Below, in pieces: positions 13,436-64,000 of a DNA stretch of 64,000 bases. A model generated the notes under the pieces. The model was not told where the DNA came from. It saw nothing but the letters and a program-made list of their open reading frames with translations, and did not search any database. Position 1 is the stretch's first letter, and every line of letters begins with the position of its first letter. The position numbers and the translations under genes are program-made. The stretch is from Cyanoderma ruficeps (lineage: Eukaryota; Chordata; Aves; Passeriformes; Timaliidae), in assembly GCA_008694505.1 (NCBI GenBank), contig VZDJ01000090.1, positions 2,721,521 through 2,785,520 of the forward strand. Direction: 5' to 3'.

Positions 13436-13760
13436 TCTGAGGACAGACGCTCATTTAAGGGGGGGGGGCTTATTATGCAAATAATACTCTGCTGCTTTGT
13501 TTTAATTAGTGTTGTTTGAATTATGACATTAGCGCTGAGTGGCAGGGCCACTGGTGTGTTGTCACTGTCAGCGTCACCGACAGTCCCACAAAGGCACCCA
13601 GCACAACTCCTTGCAGACCTGGCCTTGACCCTGATCTTGGCCACGCCTCACCAACCCGCCCTTTTCCCACTGCCAATACAGCACCAACAGCGAGTTTCGT
13701 CCAAAACATAAAGAGGAATCTCTACTGTGTAATGCTCAAGCAACCCCTAAAGAGAATTCA
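13436..13760. promoter_or_regulatory. Candidate conserved regulatory element with octamer and homeodomain motifs
   Basis: A G10 run (13459-13468) is followed by an octamer ATGCAAAT (13475-13482), then TTAATTAG, then a CpG-retaining stretch around AGCGCTGAG and CAGCGTCACCGACAG. Motif density and retained CpGs suggest constraint. No coding reading is convincing. Confidence 0.25.
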
Positions 13761-16700
13761 GCACCTGAATGGTGTGTGTTGGTGAAGCATCACTTCTGCT
13801 GAGGTTTTACTCAGGTAGTGGTGGCATGAGGACTGTGAGGACTGTCCTGTGACTGTACCAGTCACTGGTGTCCCAGCCAGTGACCTTCCGAAAGCAAGGG
13901 GAAATGCGCTAGGAAGGGGAGGACAAGCTGGAGAAACCAATGTCACTGACTTCAAAGATGAAGGATTCTCTTTATACTCTGAAAGTGACTGAATAAAATG
14001 ACTGTTATCATCACTGAGCTAAACAGGATTTTCTACTTGTGTTGGGCTATTTTAGATGACAGTTTGATTAGCCTGATTGGTGTTGATTTGTCCCTATGAA
14101 GTGTATTACTTTAATTAAGCCTTATATTTAAAAAATACCTTGAATTATGATAGCATTTATTAAAGTTGATTTGCTTTCTCCCAACACATGTGTTAGCTTT
14201 GCCCAGCACTAGAAGCTTAATTTTTGGAGTGGAGTTCACAGTGCTGGTTCCAGCTGTGGGCAGTGCTGCCCTCTCTGTGAGAACTTGCTCACAAACCACC
14301 TGGTCATGCATGGACTCTTACCAGCCCATCCACTTAGTAAAGGAGACAGCAGATTTCCCTTCATACCCTGCTGAGCTACAGTCACCTGAGGGAAAGTTCA
14401 CACTGCTCTACTTCACACATTCTGGATAAACCCCTGGAGTTATGAAAAGCACTGCTTTTCCTAATATTATTAAGGCAAAGGAGTTCCTAGGAGAGGGAGG
14501 AGGAGGAAAGATTACTGAATCCTTGCTGAAAGCAAGGTGAGATCTTATGGCCTGGGAATGCAGCCAGCATTAAACCCCACTGCACTAAGGTATATAATTA
14601 ACAACACATTGTTCCACCTCCACTTCCCAGTTGTGAACAGTGCTTGTACTCACTGAAACCTTCCTGGTGAACTCCCATCTGCACTCAGCCTTCCACCACA
14701 CCGGGACAGAAATCACCTCTCATCTTCAGCCACACATTCTGGAGCCTTCCTCCTGACAGAAGAGCACCTGGAGACCCAAAGAAGCATTTTGAGGACACTC
14801 ATGCAAGGTTTTGGGCAGGTCACATCAGTAAGTGAACAAGGCATCTCTTGGGATGCTGTTGTAGCCTTTGGCTGTGGAAGAGCCGTGGCCCTTCACTCAC
14901 TTGCCCCATCATCTGGAGATTGTCAAGCACTGAAGCAAGTGAAATAAAATACAGATTGACCTCCTCCTCAGGCAGAAATCTGAGGAGCACATCGTTTAGT
15001 CCACCTGGGAATTACTGAAGAGTATATTCAGGAAATTTCAAGATTGACCCTGGCAACAGCAAAAGCCCAGGTTATTCAATCCCGTGGCTATATAGGGTCA
15101 ACCATGGCCACAGTTCCTTCTGCCTCTCACAGCTCAGATGCACTGGGAGCACTCCCTCATAGCCATCAGCTTCTCAGTCCTGCCAGGTGAGGGAAATGTT
15201 TCCAAGATTTCATTTAATACCTGTATTTAATCCATTAGTTCTCCCTGCAGACCTCCTGAAGGCTGGGCTGTGATTAAGGAGGAGATAAGTGCCCTGTTTA
15301 TTGCTCTCCTGATACTTCTTCACTTTCCTCTACACTTTCACAGTTTTCATCCTACAATCATGCAGTGCCTTGGAAATGTACATGGAAGCAACCTGCTCGG
15401 TCCGCTTGGGATGGGTTGGAGAGTCCACCCACACCCCAGCATTACAGCTCCTGCTCTCCCATGAGGCCCTCTGAGATTCTGTGATTTTACAGCCCTTGGT
15501 GTGAGGAAAAGTTATCAGCAAAATGGACTGAGAGTCATCTGCAGCCACTTTTTCTCCTTGATTCCTTGCCATTAAGCTGCAGACTTGACTATCATTTGTT
15601 TTGTTATCTCTGTTTAAAGGGACAAGTCATTATTCTTCATATTTTTCCTTTTCAAAGTACAAGAGGAAGGCAGCAGAAAGTGGCCAGGCCAGGAAGGAAG
15701 GAAAGTAACCATTTCCAGTAGATCACGTTCTATGTAGAGTTCTATCTGGTAATATGCTCCATGAATCCTGCAGCATGGCCATGACTCCTGTAAAGATCAG
15801 AGAGGACAAGCATGAGTATTGAATCACAACAGCTCTCTCTATGCTTCTGCAGCCATCACTGCTACAGCACAGGCTGCATTGGTCTCACTGAACACTTGGC
15901 TTCTTCTAGTGCTAAAAAGTGCTGGATTTCCTGTGCAGATCAATCCATTGGCAGCTGTGAGGTCAGAATGGTTCCCATTTCTGCTTCACTGTTACATCCC
16001 CAGGTGCCAAAAAGTCTTGCATATGGGACAGAGAAAGGTTCTGGTTCACCGCCCCTTTCTACTCAGCAAACATAAATAATCCCTCAGTAATGCACAGGTT
16101 ATTTCCCTCCCAACATGGACTTCCAGTCTTGATGCTCTTTTTATTACTGACTTAGGCATAAAGCAGGTTTTATGTTTACTGCAGACACGGAGTGCCCTAC
16201 AGACTTTCTGCAACCAGGGAGCTGTTCATCTCCTGTTCACTGGCTTTGACCACCCGAACAAATGCACTGCTGCCCACAAAATTCATCTGGCTTGTCTTCC
16301 TTGTGTTTCTAATGGCTTAACTCACACCTTTCCTGGGGCAGATACAATTAGCATGTGAATTAGCAATGCCTCAAGGAAGTCTTTAGTTTGCGGTAGCACC
16401 TTCGTGCACCAAAAAGGTGCTTGAGTCTGATGCATGAGAAGCAAAAAAAAAAAATGCAAAGAATTAAAGAAAAACAAACCCATCACCGGAAAAGCTGAAA
16501 ATGTGGCATTTTGACATATGTTCAGCTGTAAGAACCCCTGTCTGCTGTCTGTGGACATCAGCACTTTTAGTCCACACTTCAGACAGCTGCAATGAAGTGA
16601 CTGTCTAGTTAACAAAAACTCCAGCTATCATTTGCTGCTCTTGGCAGTAGCTTCTACCTAAACGATACAAAAGTCCTTATCTGTTAACATTCCCAAAGGG

Positions 16701-18814
16701 CTACATGTCTGAGGAGGGCTGGGCAGCCCCCTACAGGCCTTTATGTTTGTTTCTCGTACACAGACTTCAGAGAACAAATTCTGGTGAAATATTTGAGGAA
16801 AAAAAACTTCTCAATGTCACAATTGAGCTCAGTTCCATAACTAATTGCTGTGGGGTATCTTTGCACCAAACCTTTCAGCATGGGGAAAGCAGGAGTCAGA
16901 TCATTCAAATGGACTTGCAAGCTCCTGATGAAGTTGGCTGCTAACTTGGGACCTTCCTGATGCCTTTATATAACTTACAAGAGGTTGGCACATTTGGAGA
17001 ATATTACCCTTCCTAATGGGCTCAGAGGCAAGGGAATACACCAGGGTAAACACACCATAAGCCAAGTCCTTTATCATCACATTGCATTTTTCTTTGCTTG
17101 GATACAGCACCCATGTGGCCTGGGAGAGTATGCGAGAATGAAATTTCTCTCATGATGCACCATTTTCTTAAGGCCCAATTTCCCTCTACTCTTCTGTGTT
17201 GTACTGGGAATGGTTTTCATCTTCTGACATCACCAGAAGGGCTGGGAGATGTTGAAAGCATACATCTTGGAAGAAAGCACTGTCTGGCAATGGAAGAATG
17301 ATTGTGCTGACAGGGCAGGGAGAGCAGATATGTCTCTCTACCAAGATTTTACAGCCTCATTTACATTTTAAAAAAAGGGGTTTTTTTCTTGTTAGAAGCA
17401 GCAGGGAAACATGAGAAATTCAGAAACTCCAAGTATTCCCAAGGAACAAAAAGGGTTAAAAAATAAAAATCAAACCCACTCTGACCAAATCACATCTAGT
17501 TCAAGCAGCAAAGGATGCGTGACCAGCCTGGGGCTGATGCCTGTTTCCTACCCATTGCAGGAATTTCAGGGGCCTGAGCCCAGCTAGAGCTCACTTCTGG
17601 AGAAAACACAAACCTACCATTCATTAAACCTCTCTGCTGGGATGTGGCACAGGCTGAGGCAGTCATGGCTGAGACCTGCATGGTGCACCTGGCATGAGAG
17701 AGCCACATGTCCCAGGAGAGAACATGGCACAAGCTGGAGCTGCTTGGTGGTGCTGGTTGTGAAAGGCTTGAAGCTTAATTTTAAATTTGACACCTGTGTG
17801 TGATTGCAGACCAAATGAATTTATGACAGCCCGTCAGCATCACCTGGGAGAACAACAACCAGCACCTCTGCAAAGAGCAGGTATTGATAATCCAACCAAA
17901 ATGACCCAAGCAATCACTACCTCACGTGGGCCAGGGCTGTTTCAGACACTGCAACCTAAAGCACACCCAGGCCAGCTGGTTACAAACATTAGTGGTGTCT
18001 GACATACTTGTGCCCCCACAACGCATGTCATGAGAAAATAGCAAAAGCATGCACTGTGCTACCAGAGCCTGGCAAATTTGGCATTGGCTCAGGCAGATTT
18101 CCATTGTCAGAAGTGCAGAAAATAAATGCTTAAGACTAGGAGGATCTCCTTACCGGGAGGAACTGAGCCAGGCTTCTCAGCTCTATGCACAATTTTAGCT
18201 CACTGCAAAATTACCACTGCTCACCCTCCTTCTTCCAGCAAGTAACAGCATGGCAGAGGCTGGCAGTACAGATTCCAGGTGAAAAACAAGCACGAGCAGC
18301 ATGTCAGGGCTTTAATCACATCTATACGAGACGGGATTTTTCCTCCTTGCCAGATGTAGCTTTTTTTGTACACAGACATTAATACTCGTGGAACAGCACT
18401 TGATCAGCCCTCATTTTGGGCTGGATCCCTGCCCGTTTCTCTGGCTGAGCAGCCGGAGGTTTCCTCCTGCAGCCTGGGCAGCCCTGGGCAGGGCTGTGCC
18501 GGCTGGGCCCAAGCGCACGCCGGGGCTCCAACGCACTGCAGTGGAGCCGCTTCCCATGCGGCTGCCTCAGCCTCCTCTCTGCCATCCCTGCCTGCTTCAT
18601 TAGCATCACAGCCTTCAAAGGCATGGAAATTAAATTATATTTAGGTCACAAACATATTTTAAGCAAAAATACCTATTATATTTAAAGCATCTTGTTCAGA
18701 GACTGTCTGCTGCTTCAGGATGGTTGCACTAATACTCACTGTCCTTAATGTTTTTTAATGAGATACCAGGTGCTTCCAAAGTCTGATTTTCGTTTGAATA
18801 TAAATTAGGTTCAT

Positions 18815-18828
18815 TCTCTCTCTCTCTC
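18815..18828. repeat. TC dinucleotide microsatellite
   Basis: Seven uninterrupted TC units followed by TTTCAG. This mimics a plus-strand splice acceptor, but no exon is evident after it. Confidence 0.9.
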
Positions 18829-20248
18829 TTTCAGTCTAAATGCTGGTAAATAAGAAACTGCTTTCTGGCAGCTCATTTAGGTATCCCAAACAGGCAAAAG
18901 CCCAGACTTCACTGGATAACTTTGAAAGAGAGATAAAATGGCTTTGCCACAGGGGACAGGATTGTGGTCCCGAACAGTCTGGTGCTGCTGGTGCACTGCT
19001 CTCTGCGTGTTAGCAGGGAGCAGACAGGCAGGCAGGCAGCTTTCCAAGAGCACCAGCACTCAGACATCGCTCCCCACCCTTTGGGCTGCCACTCCCTTTT
19101 AGCAGTGGCCTCTCCATGACTCTCTGTGGATTCACATCTTAAACAGATTCAAGCATCTGGCTATGCCTCCTCTCAAGGCTGTACGAGTGATGATCTCTTT
19201 GGACTTTGTAAATATTGATCATTATTCTGGAAGCAGCTCAGCAGAGAAGCTGCTACTCTTCAGCCCCAGCTCCGCTGCTGCTGAAGACTTGTCTCACAGT
19301 CAATACACTTTGAACTAGAGTGAATTGTGATGCTTAGGGATCCTTGGCTGTCCATGCTTAGGTCAATATTCCCAAGCCTCCTGTGAACAAGCCCAGGGCA
19401 TGGTTACCTAGTCCAGGGCTTCCAGTGGGATAAAGCAGTACCAGTCCTGGACAGCCCAAAGCAATTACCTGGAGCACTGTGTGACATGCCCCTGCTTCAA
19501 AGGACAGGGCCCAAAGCCTCCCTCATTTATGCTGACACACACCAGAGGAACGGGGCTGCTGCTGCTTCGCCCCCACAGCCAGTCCCCTGGACAGCCTGCT
19601 GGCTCACCCTGCTGCTGACATGTCCTTCCACCTGCTCATAACCTTTCTGTTTCCATCTTGCATTTGATTCTTGAGACAATTTTCTCTCTCCTCCTAGGGA
19701 GGCACAGTGGGAGACAGAGACCCAAGCACAGCAGGCTGCTTCCCCCGCCAGGCCCTCTTAAACTTCACAGCATGTCTTGGCACTGCAGGCATCACTGAGG
19801 CACAGCTCCTCAGATGTCTCAGGAAGGAGGTGGTGCTATTTTTCTGCCCTCTAAGATTCCTGCAGGGGATCTTCAAATCCTTTGACTCTCACAGAGCAAG
19901 TCTGTTTATTCCAAGTCTGAAGGAGGCAACAGCACAGGAAGAGCTGGATGAAGGAAGCCAGTTTTTGGAAGCTCAGTAGAAAAGATTGTAATGTTTCTAT
20001 TCTTCAGCGTTGACAATGCACATTCCCTCCATCAACAGCTTAGCTAATCTGCTCTGGCCTGCTCTGCACTGGGCCAGGGAGCACATAACTCCACTGCAGT
20101 TCTCTTGACCTGCAGTGGGAGCAGGAACAGAGGCAGCTCTCCTACTGCCTGGAGAGGGACCTCTGACCATTGGGAAGAGGAGCATGAGCAGCCTGAGAAA
20201 TGCAGATCTCTTTCCAGAGAGAGCTCCAGTACCCTGCCCTCATGTACA

Positions 20249-20380
20249 TCCATAGAATACTCTGAGTTGGAAGGAACCCACAAGCATCATCGAAGTCCAA
20301 CTCTTAGCCCTGCACGGGACACCCCCAAGAATCACACCATATGCCTGAGAGCATTGTCCAAATGCTTCTTGAACTCTCAG
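20249..20380 (-). mobile_element. CR1 LINE fragment (3' end only)
   Basis: The fragment begins TCCATAGAATACTCTGAG, then TTGGAAGGAACCCACAAG, then CCAACTCTTAGCCCTGCACG, and ends at TTCTTGAACTCTCAG. This matches the 3' end of a passerine/galliform CR1 subfamily, read antisense. It is about 130 bases, 5'-truncated and of a different subfamily from the copy at 9358. Confidence 0.88.
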
Positions 20381-21649
20381 ATATGCGCTTTAGGTGGGAA
20401 GTAGATGCAGAAACTGGTTTGAATGGGGTTAGACAGAAGATCCACCCAGGAAGGTTTGACAGCGTTATTGGGTTAGTGTTAATGCAGCACATGTGGTCTA
20501 GCAGGCAGGGGAAATGGCTGGGCCTTCCTCAGAATTGATGGCTTTATCCCTTGCATTAGCATCAACCTTCTGGCAGTGCCTGGCTTTGCTTGCAGAGGCT
20601 GTTTTTCCCTCCTGGCACACGTGCAGAGCTCTGTTCAGCTGCGGGAAGAGAAATCGGGCACTATCAACTGTGTCTTCTGTTCATTCAAGCTGTGCTTGTC
20701 ATGACAGGGAAGCAGCCATCTATGGCTGTCCTTCAACAGCCTGAACTGGCTGGAGCATCCTTTCTGATCCCAGGAACTGTTGGAGAGGGCAGAAAACAAC
20801 GATGGCATCTGCTCATGCACCTTTGACCTGTCCAGTCCTCCTGAGGGCTGCATGTGGTGGATGAAAGATGGAAGGCAAACCCCACAACCACTGCTCTGAT
20901 TTCCCCATGTGCAGGACGTGCCTTGCTGAATGACAAAAACTGCAACTGCTGCACAAACCACAATTAAATGTGTTTACTAAGAAAACCACTAGCAAATAGA
21001 TTTTTATGCTGGGTATTTCTTCATCTCTACTAAACCTACAGCTTGATTTTGCAAACTGAAAACACAGTACACGGTTTTGGTGAGTTCAGAGCACGAGCAG
21101 CTTTCTGTATTCAGGATTAGTTCTCAGTTTCTGCTTTTGGCTCCTTGTAAATCTACCTGATTTTCTCCAGTGTTAATATTGAATTCAGCCAGATTAAATC
21201 TAGACAGAATGGGTACAGCACGTTTTTTTCTGCTAGCTGATCACTGAATTTGACTTATCAGCTCTGTGACTTGATATCTGGAAGCTTGATACAAGATCTT
21301 GGAAGCCTGTCTACACAAGAGCACCATTTTAACCAGCAGTACGATGCCTGCGAGTCCTCTACCATCAGCCTACACTTCCCTTGAGGAAGGAGGAAAGAAA
21401 TGGAAGTGCTGATCAAAACCAGCCTCTGTTTTTTTTTACATAGCACTGATGTAATGGAACATCCATCCTGGAAGTACGGGAGATTCTAGGAGGCATTCAA
21501 GGAAGCTCTGCTAAGGAGAAAATGTACAGAGGGATTTCAAATGATCCTCTCAAAGGAGAGCTCAAATTGGTTTTTTTTTCTTGAATACAATAAATCAAAA
21601 TTATAAGCAAACAACATTCCCAACTAGACACAAGATAAACTGAAAGATG
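20381..21649. other. Intergenic DNA just past the GTF2E1 3' end
   Basis: Nothing recognised apart from the U/GU-rich sequence at about 21600-21640 (minus strand), which probably serves GTF2E1 polyadenylation. Confidence 0.5.
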
Positions 21650-21669
21650 ACAAAGGGGAGAAGTTTCTG

Positions 21670-21679
21670 TTTATTTATT
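21670..21679 (-). terminator. Tandem overlapping polyadenylation signal, likely GTF2E1 main site
   Basis: AATAAATAAA on the minus strand contains two canonical hexamers in register. A U/GU-rich stretch lies 35-70 bases further downstream, as expected for a cleavage/polyadenylation site. Confidence 0.5.
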
Positions 21680-21925
21680 CCTCTTTAAAATGACTTAAAA
21701 GAAAATTTATAACACTATTTAAAAAAGAGGGGATTCAGAGTATTGAGAAACTGAAAATCAAACCACAAAGGAGGCATTACAAGGTTAGCAGAACATGGAA
21801 AGCATAGTTAGTATAAAACAGATTTACAGTCTCAGTGAACAGCAAATTTGTACCGCCCATATAAGTGGAACAGCACATAATGCTGCCCCTACTCTCTGGA
21901 ACACAGAACTCTTCTATAATTTTGT

Positions 21926-21931
21926 TTTATT
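21926..21931 (-). terminator. Alternative proximal polyadenylation signal for GTF2E1
   Basis: This is a canonical AATAAA on the minus strand, about 1.04 kb after the stop codon and upstream of the tandem signal. Use of this site would shorten the 3' UTR. There is no direct evidence for use. Confidence 0.3.
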
Positions 21932-22974
21932 GTAGTACTATGTAGGAAAACACAACAATTTTAAAAAAGCAACATTTTCAATTGAAAGAGAAAAACATTA
22001 AAAACATTATATTGCTCTACAGGCACTGAGAAATGTCTTTCTGTGGTAAAAGAGTGTGCCAAGCAGAATTCAAAATTGTATAATTCCTCTTAAAATCATA
22101 CAGCCCTGGTGTGATTGCAAATAAAACTTAGTTATGCTACTTCTCTGGCACTGCCTGACAGCAGCTCTGCCCACTGTGAACTGTCTTCATGGACAAGAGT
22201 AGGCAGAAGCAACAGGCAGCAATATTGGAAGATGAAGGTATCTCCCGGCAAGTCAGAGCACTGGCAGCACAGATCCATGGAGGGCATTTGTTACACTGAC
22301 AAAAAGTGACTGACTGCATGTGCTTGCCAAGGCTTTCTCTCTGCCTGTTTCAAGTTACACCTGACCTTGAGGTGCTGAGTCCCAGCAGGGAGCAAACAGG
22401 AGCAAGAAAAGGCTGCTGCCTACAGGCCTGCTTAGAAAGAGCCACTCTGGTGGCCAGTGGCTGCTGGCAGAGGGTCAGCTACAAGCCCTGTCCGAGCTTG
22501 CCATCAGCAGACAAGTGCTTCCCTCTCCTCTCCCCTTGCTGAGCACAGGCAGCTGCATATGACATACACTCTCCTGTGCAGAGCACTCCGCTCACACTAC
22601 GGAGCTCTTATGTGCCCTGAGAGCAGGGATGAGGACTTCACTGGGATCTGCAACAAAAATCAACTTAAAGCCATTGGGAGAAAGAGCTGCTGGGGCCTTG
22701 GAGAAGGTTAAAGCAGTGTCTGTGTAGGGCACCCTGAAGCAGATTTTTACCTTGCAAGCATTGTCACTTCTGAGACTCGTCCTCCCCTATGTGTTTTGGC
22801 ACATGCAGCTCTGCTACTCCCCCACTCATGGGGAGCAGGATGCCTGAGATTAGCCGTGCTGAGCCAGTGACCCTGCCTGCGCACAGGGGAGGGAAGATGT
22901 GCTCCAGTCTTGTTCTGCTCAAGAGTCTCTGCCTTAAAAAGTCACCTTTTAAAAAATGCCACGACAGGGACCAG

Positions 22975-62985
<40,011 letters not shown>

Positions 62986-64000
62986 CTGCAAGGAAAAAAG
63001 GCACATGGATTCTTAGCTAGTCTTCTGACTTCCAAAGTTCTCTATCCCACCTAGAGATAAGAAAAGGATGGGGTGTTCTCCATTTCCCTTTCCTAAGCCT
63101 TGTACTGTGCCCTTAGGTGTCAATAATGGTACAGACAAAGGAAATGATACTTCTCATTCAAAACAAAACGATGTAAACATTTTTTAAAAGCACACAAGAA
63201 ATTAGGACCAAAACAGACAGCAGATTTCATTTGTATTCAGTCAAAGCCAACACAGCTAGAGTAAGAAAGCTGTCTTGAAGCTGAGCTGCAGAAGACAGCT
63301 TTGGGACAACTGAGACCTGTAAATTAGGAAAAGCAGAAAATGGCTACAGCAAGAAAGGTCCTAAGACAGCCCAGAAGTGGAGTCTGATCCCATTGTAAGC
63401 AGCTTTGTCTGGTTTAACACCTCAGCCATCCCTGGGCAGGGATGCACTATGAGGACAGCTTGCTGTACAGGCTGGTATGCATTCAAGCAAAAGCTCCCAG
63501 CTGCACCATGAGAACAGATCCTTGCTCATAAACAGACCTCAGTCAACTCTCTGCAGCATGAAAACCATTAGCACTACCATCTCCTACACCACAAACTGCT
63601 TCAGCCTTGTTCTTACAAGAGCAAATAGGTCCTTACAAAGGATTGGACCTTCATTTAAAGGCCTTAAAAGCCCGTGAATAATATAGCATAAAAAATAAAG
63701 CAAAAATCAAGACATACCAAATATGAAATGAGGATGTGTTTAAAAAAGAAGAAAGTATTCCATGAAGTATCCTTTGAGTTACTTACCACCTCTCATCAGG
63801 CTGTCTGTGACAAGACAATAATCTGCAAGTACTCTATTTTCACTTCACTGGTCTTCACCATAACATCAAATGGCACAAATAGTCATGACTATTAAAAGCT
63901 TCTGTAACATACATGGCAACATATATAAGATCACGTGCAAGGATTTCCTTACATTGTCACCCCTGCCAGATTCAGCTCACAGACAACAGCAGTGATTCAA
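62986..64000 (-). other. GTF2E1 intron 1 / upstream leader region
   Basis: This non-coding stretch lies upstream of exon 2. I see no CpG island, tRNA or repeat. The only notable signal is the GTAAGT donor at 63786-63781. The real promoter, shared head-to-head with RABL3 in human, is expected beyond base 64000. Confidence 0.5.
63781..63787 (-). other. Candidate splice donor of an upstream GTF2E1 leader exon
   Basis: On the minus strand GTG is followed by a perfect GTAAGT at 63786-63781, about 800 bases upstream of exon 2. It could end an untranslated first exon. However, the DNA to its right (63788-64000) has few CpGs and no promoter features, whereas a housekeeping gene like this usually starts in a CpG island. 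An isolated chance match is as likely. Confidence 0.2.

Larger units (their letters stand above)
9568..20248. other. Intergenic DNA between the two CR1 fragments
   Basis: No gene recognised. It includes a perfect 11-bp hairpin (9950-9975), AT-rich candidate regulatory stretches at about 11385-11470, 13436-13760, 14030-14175 and 18590-18700, a TC repeat (18815-18828) and a GGCA tetranucleotide run near 19025-19040. Open frames are short and overlap in several frames, as expected by chance. Confidence 0.6.
21650..22974 (-). other. GTF2E1: Probable GTF2E1 3' untranslated region
   Basis: This is transcribed sequence after the TAA, inferred from the polyadenylation signals. Two overlapping AATAAA copies on the minus strand (AATAAATAAA, 21670-21679) are followed by GU-rich sequence at about 21600-21640, so cleavage near 21650 is likely. 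The resulting UTR of about 1.3 kb is similar to what I recall for the human transcript. A further AATAAA lies at 21926-21931 and could give a UTR shorter by about 0.25 kb. The end point is inferred, not seen. Confidence 0.5.

Noticed and set aside
15465..15490. GAGATTCTGTGATTTT resembling a sense CR1 3' terminus
   Set aside because: Only about a dozen bases fit, and the sequence upstream does not look like CR1.
18815..18834. TC repeat followed by TTTCAG, resembling a plus-strand splice acceptor
   Set aside because: No open exon or donor follows within a reasonable distance, so this is a microsatellite mimic.

Overview
This is a vertebrate nuclear genomic window, most likely from a bird and probably a songbird. 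It is AT-leaning and mostly non-coding, with long introns, GT/AG splice sites, few transposons, recognisable CR1 retroposon tails and one LTR that looks like an avian endogenous retrovirus LTR. No bacterial, phage or plasmid architecture is present: there are no operons, ribosome binding sites or CRISPR arrays. The species cannot be fixed from the sequence alone.

One protein-coding gene can be supported: GTF2E1, the alpha subunit of general transcription factor TFIIE, on the minus strand. Its four coding exons lie at 62508-62955, 31329-31530, 26390-26637 and 22975-23405. Joined at their splice sites they keep frame and give a 442-residue protein, against 439 in human. The protein has the N-terminal winged-helix region, a C4 zinc ribbon (C129, C132, C154, C157), the TFIIE-beta-binding middle segment and the acidic C-terminal tail that contacts TFIIH. 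Introns 2, 3 and 4 are about 31.0, 4.7 and 3.0 kb. The untranslated first exon and promoter are not convincingly in the window and probably lie to the right of base 64000. In human, GTF2E1 is divergent from RABL3 there. The 3' UTR probably runs to about 21650, where tandem minus-strand AATAAA signals occur.

Layout: 1-21650 is intergenic DNA downstream of GTF2E1. It holds two CR1 fragments (9358-9567 and 20249-20380), several hairpins and microsatellites, and a few AT-rich, homeodomain/octamer-motif-bearing stretches that could be conserved enhancers. 21650-62985 is GTF2E1. Its large intron 2 carries a solo LTR (44829-45135), a likely ancient CR1 relic (about 34550-34920) and a 59-base pure-purine tract (46047-46105). 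62986-64000 is the 5' leader intron or upstream DNA.

I found no undescribed multi-gene system. The leads worth checking are non-coding: candidate conserved elements, a leader micro-ORF in GTF2E1 exon 2, a weak exon 3 splice donor, perfect hairpins, and an LTR promoter antisense to the host gene. Nearly all other open reading frames look like chance or are antisense shadows of GTF2E1 exons.
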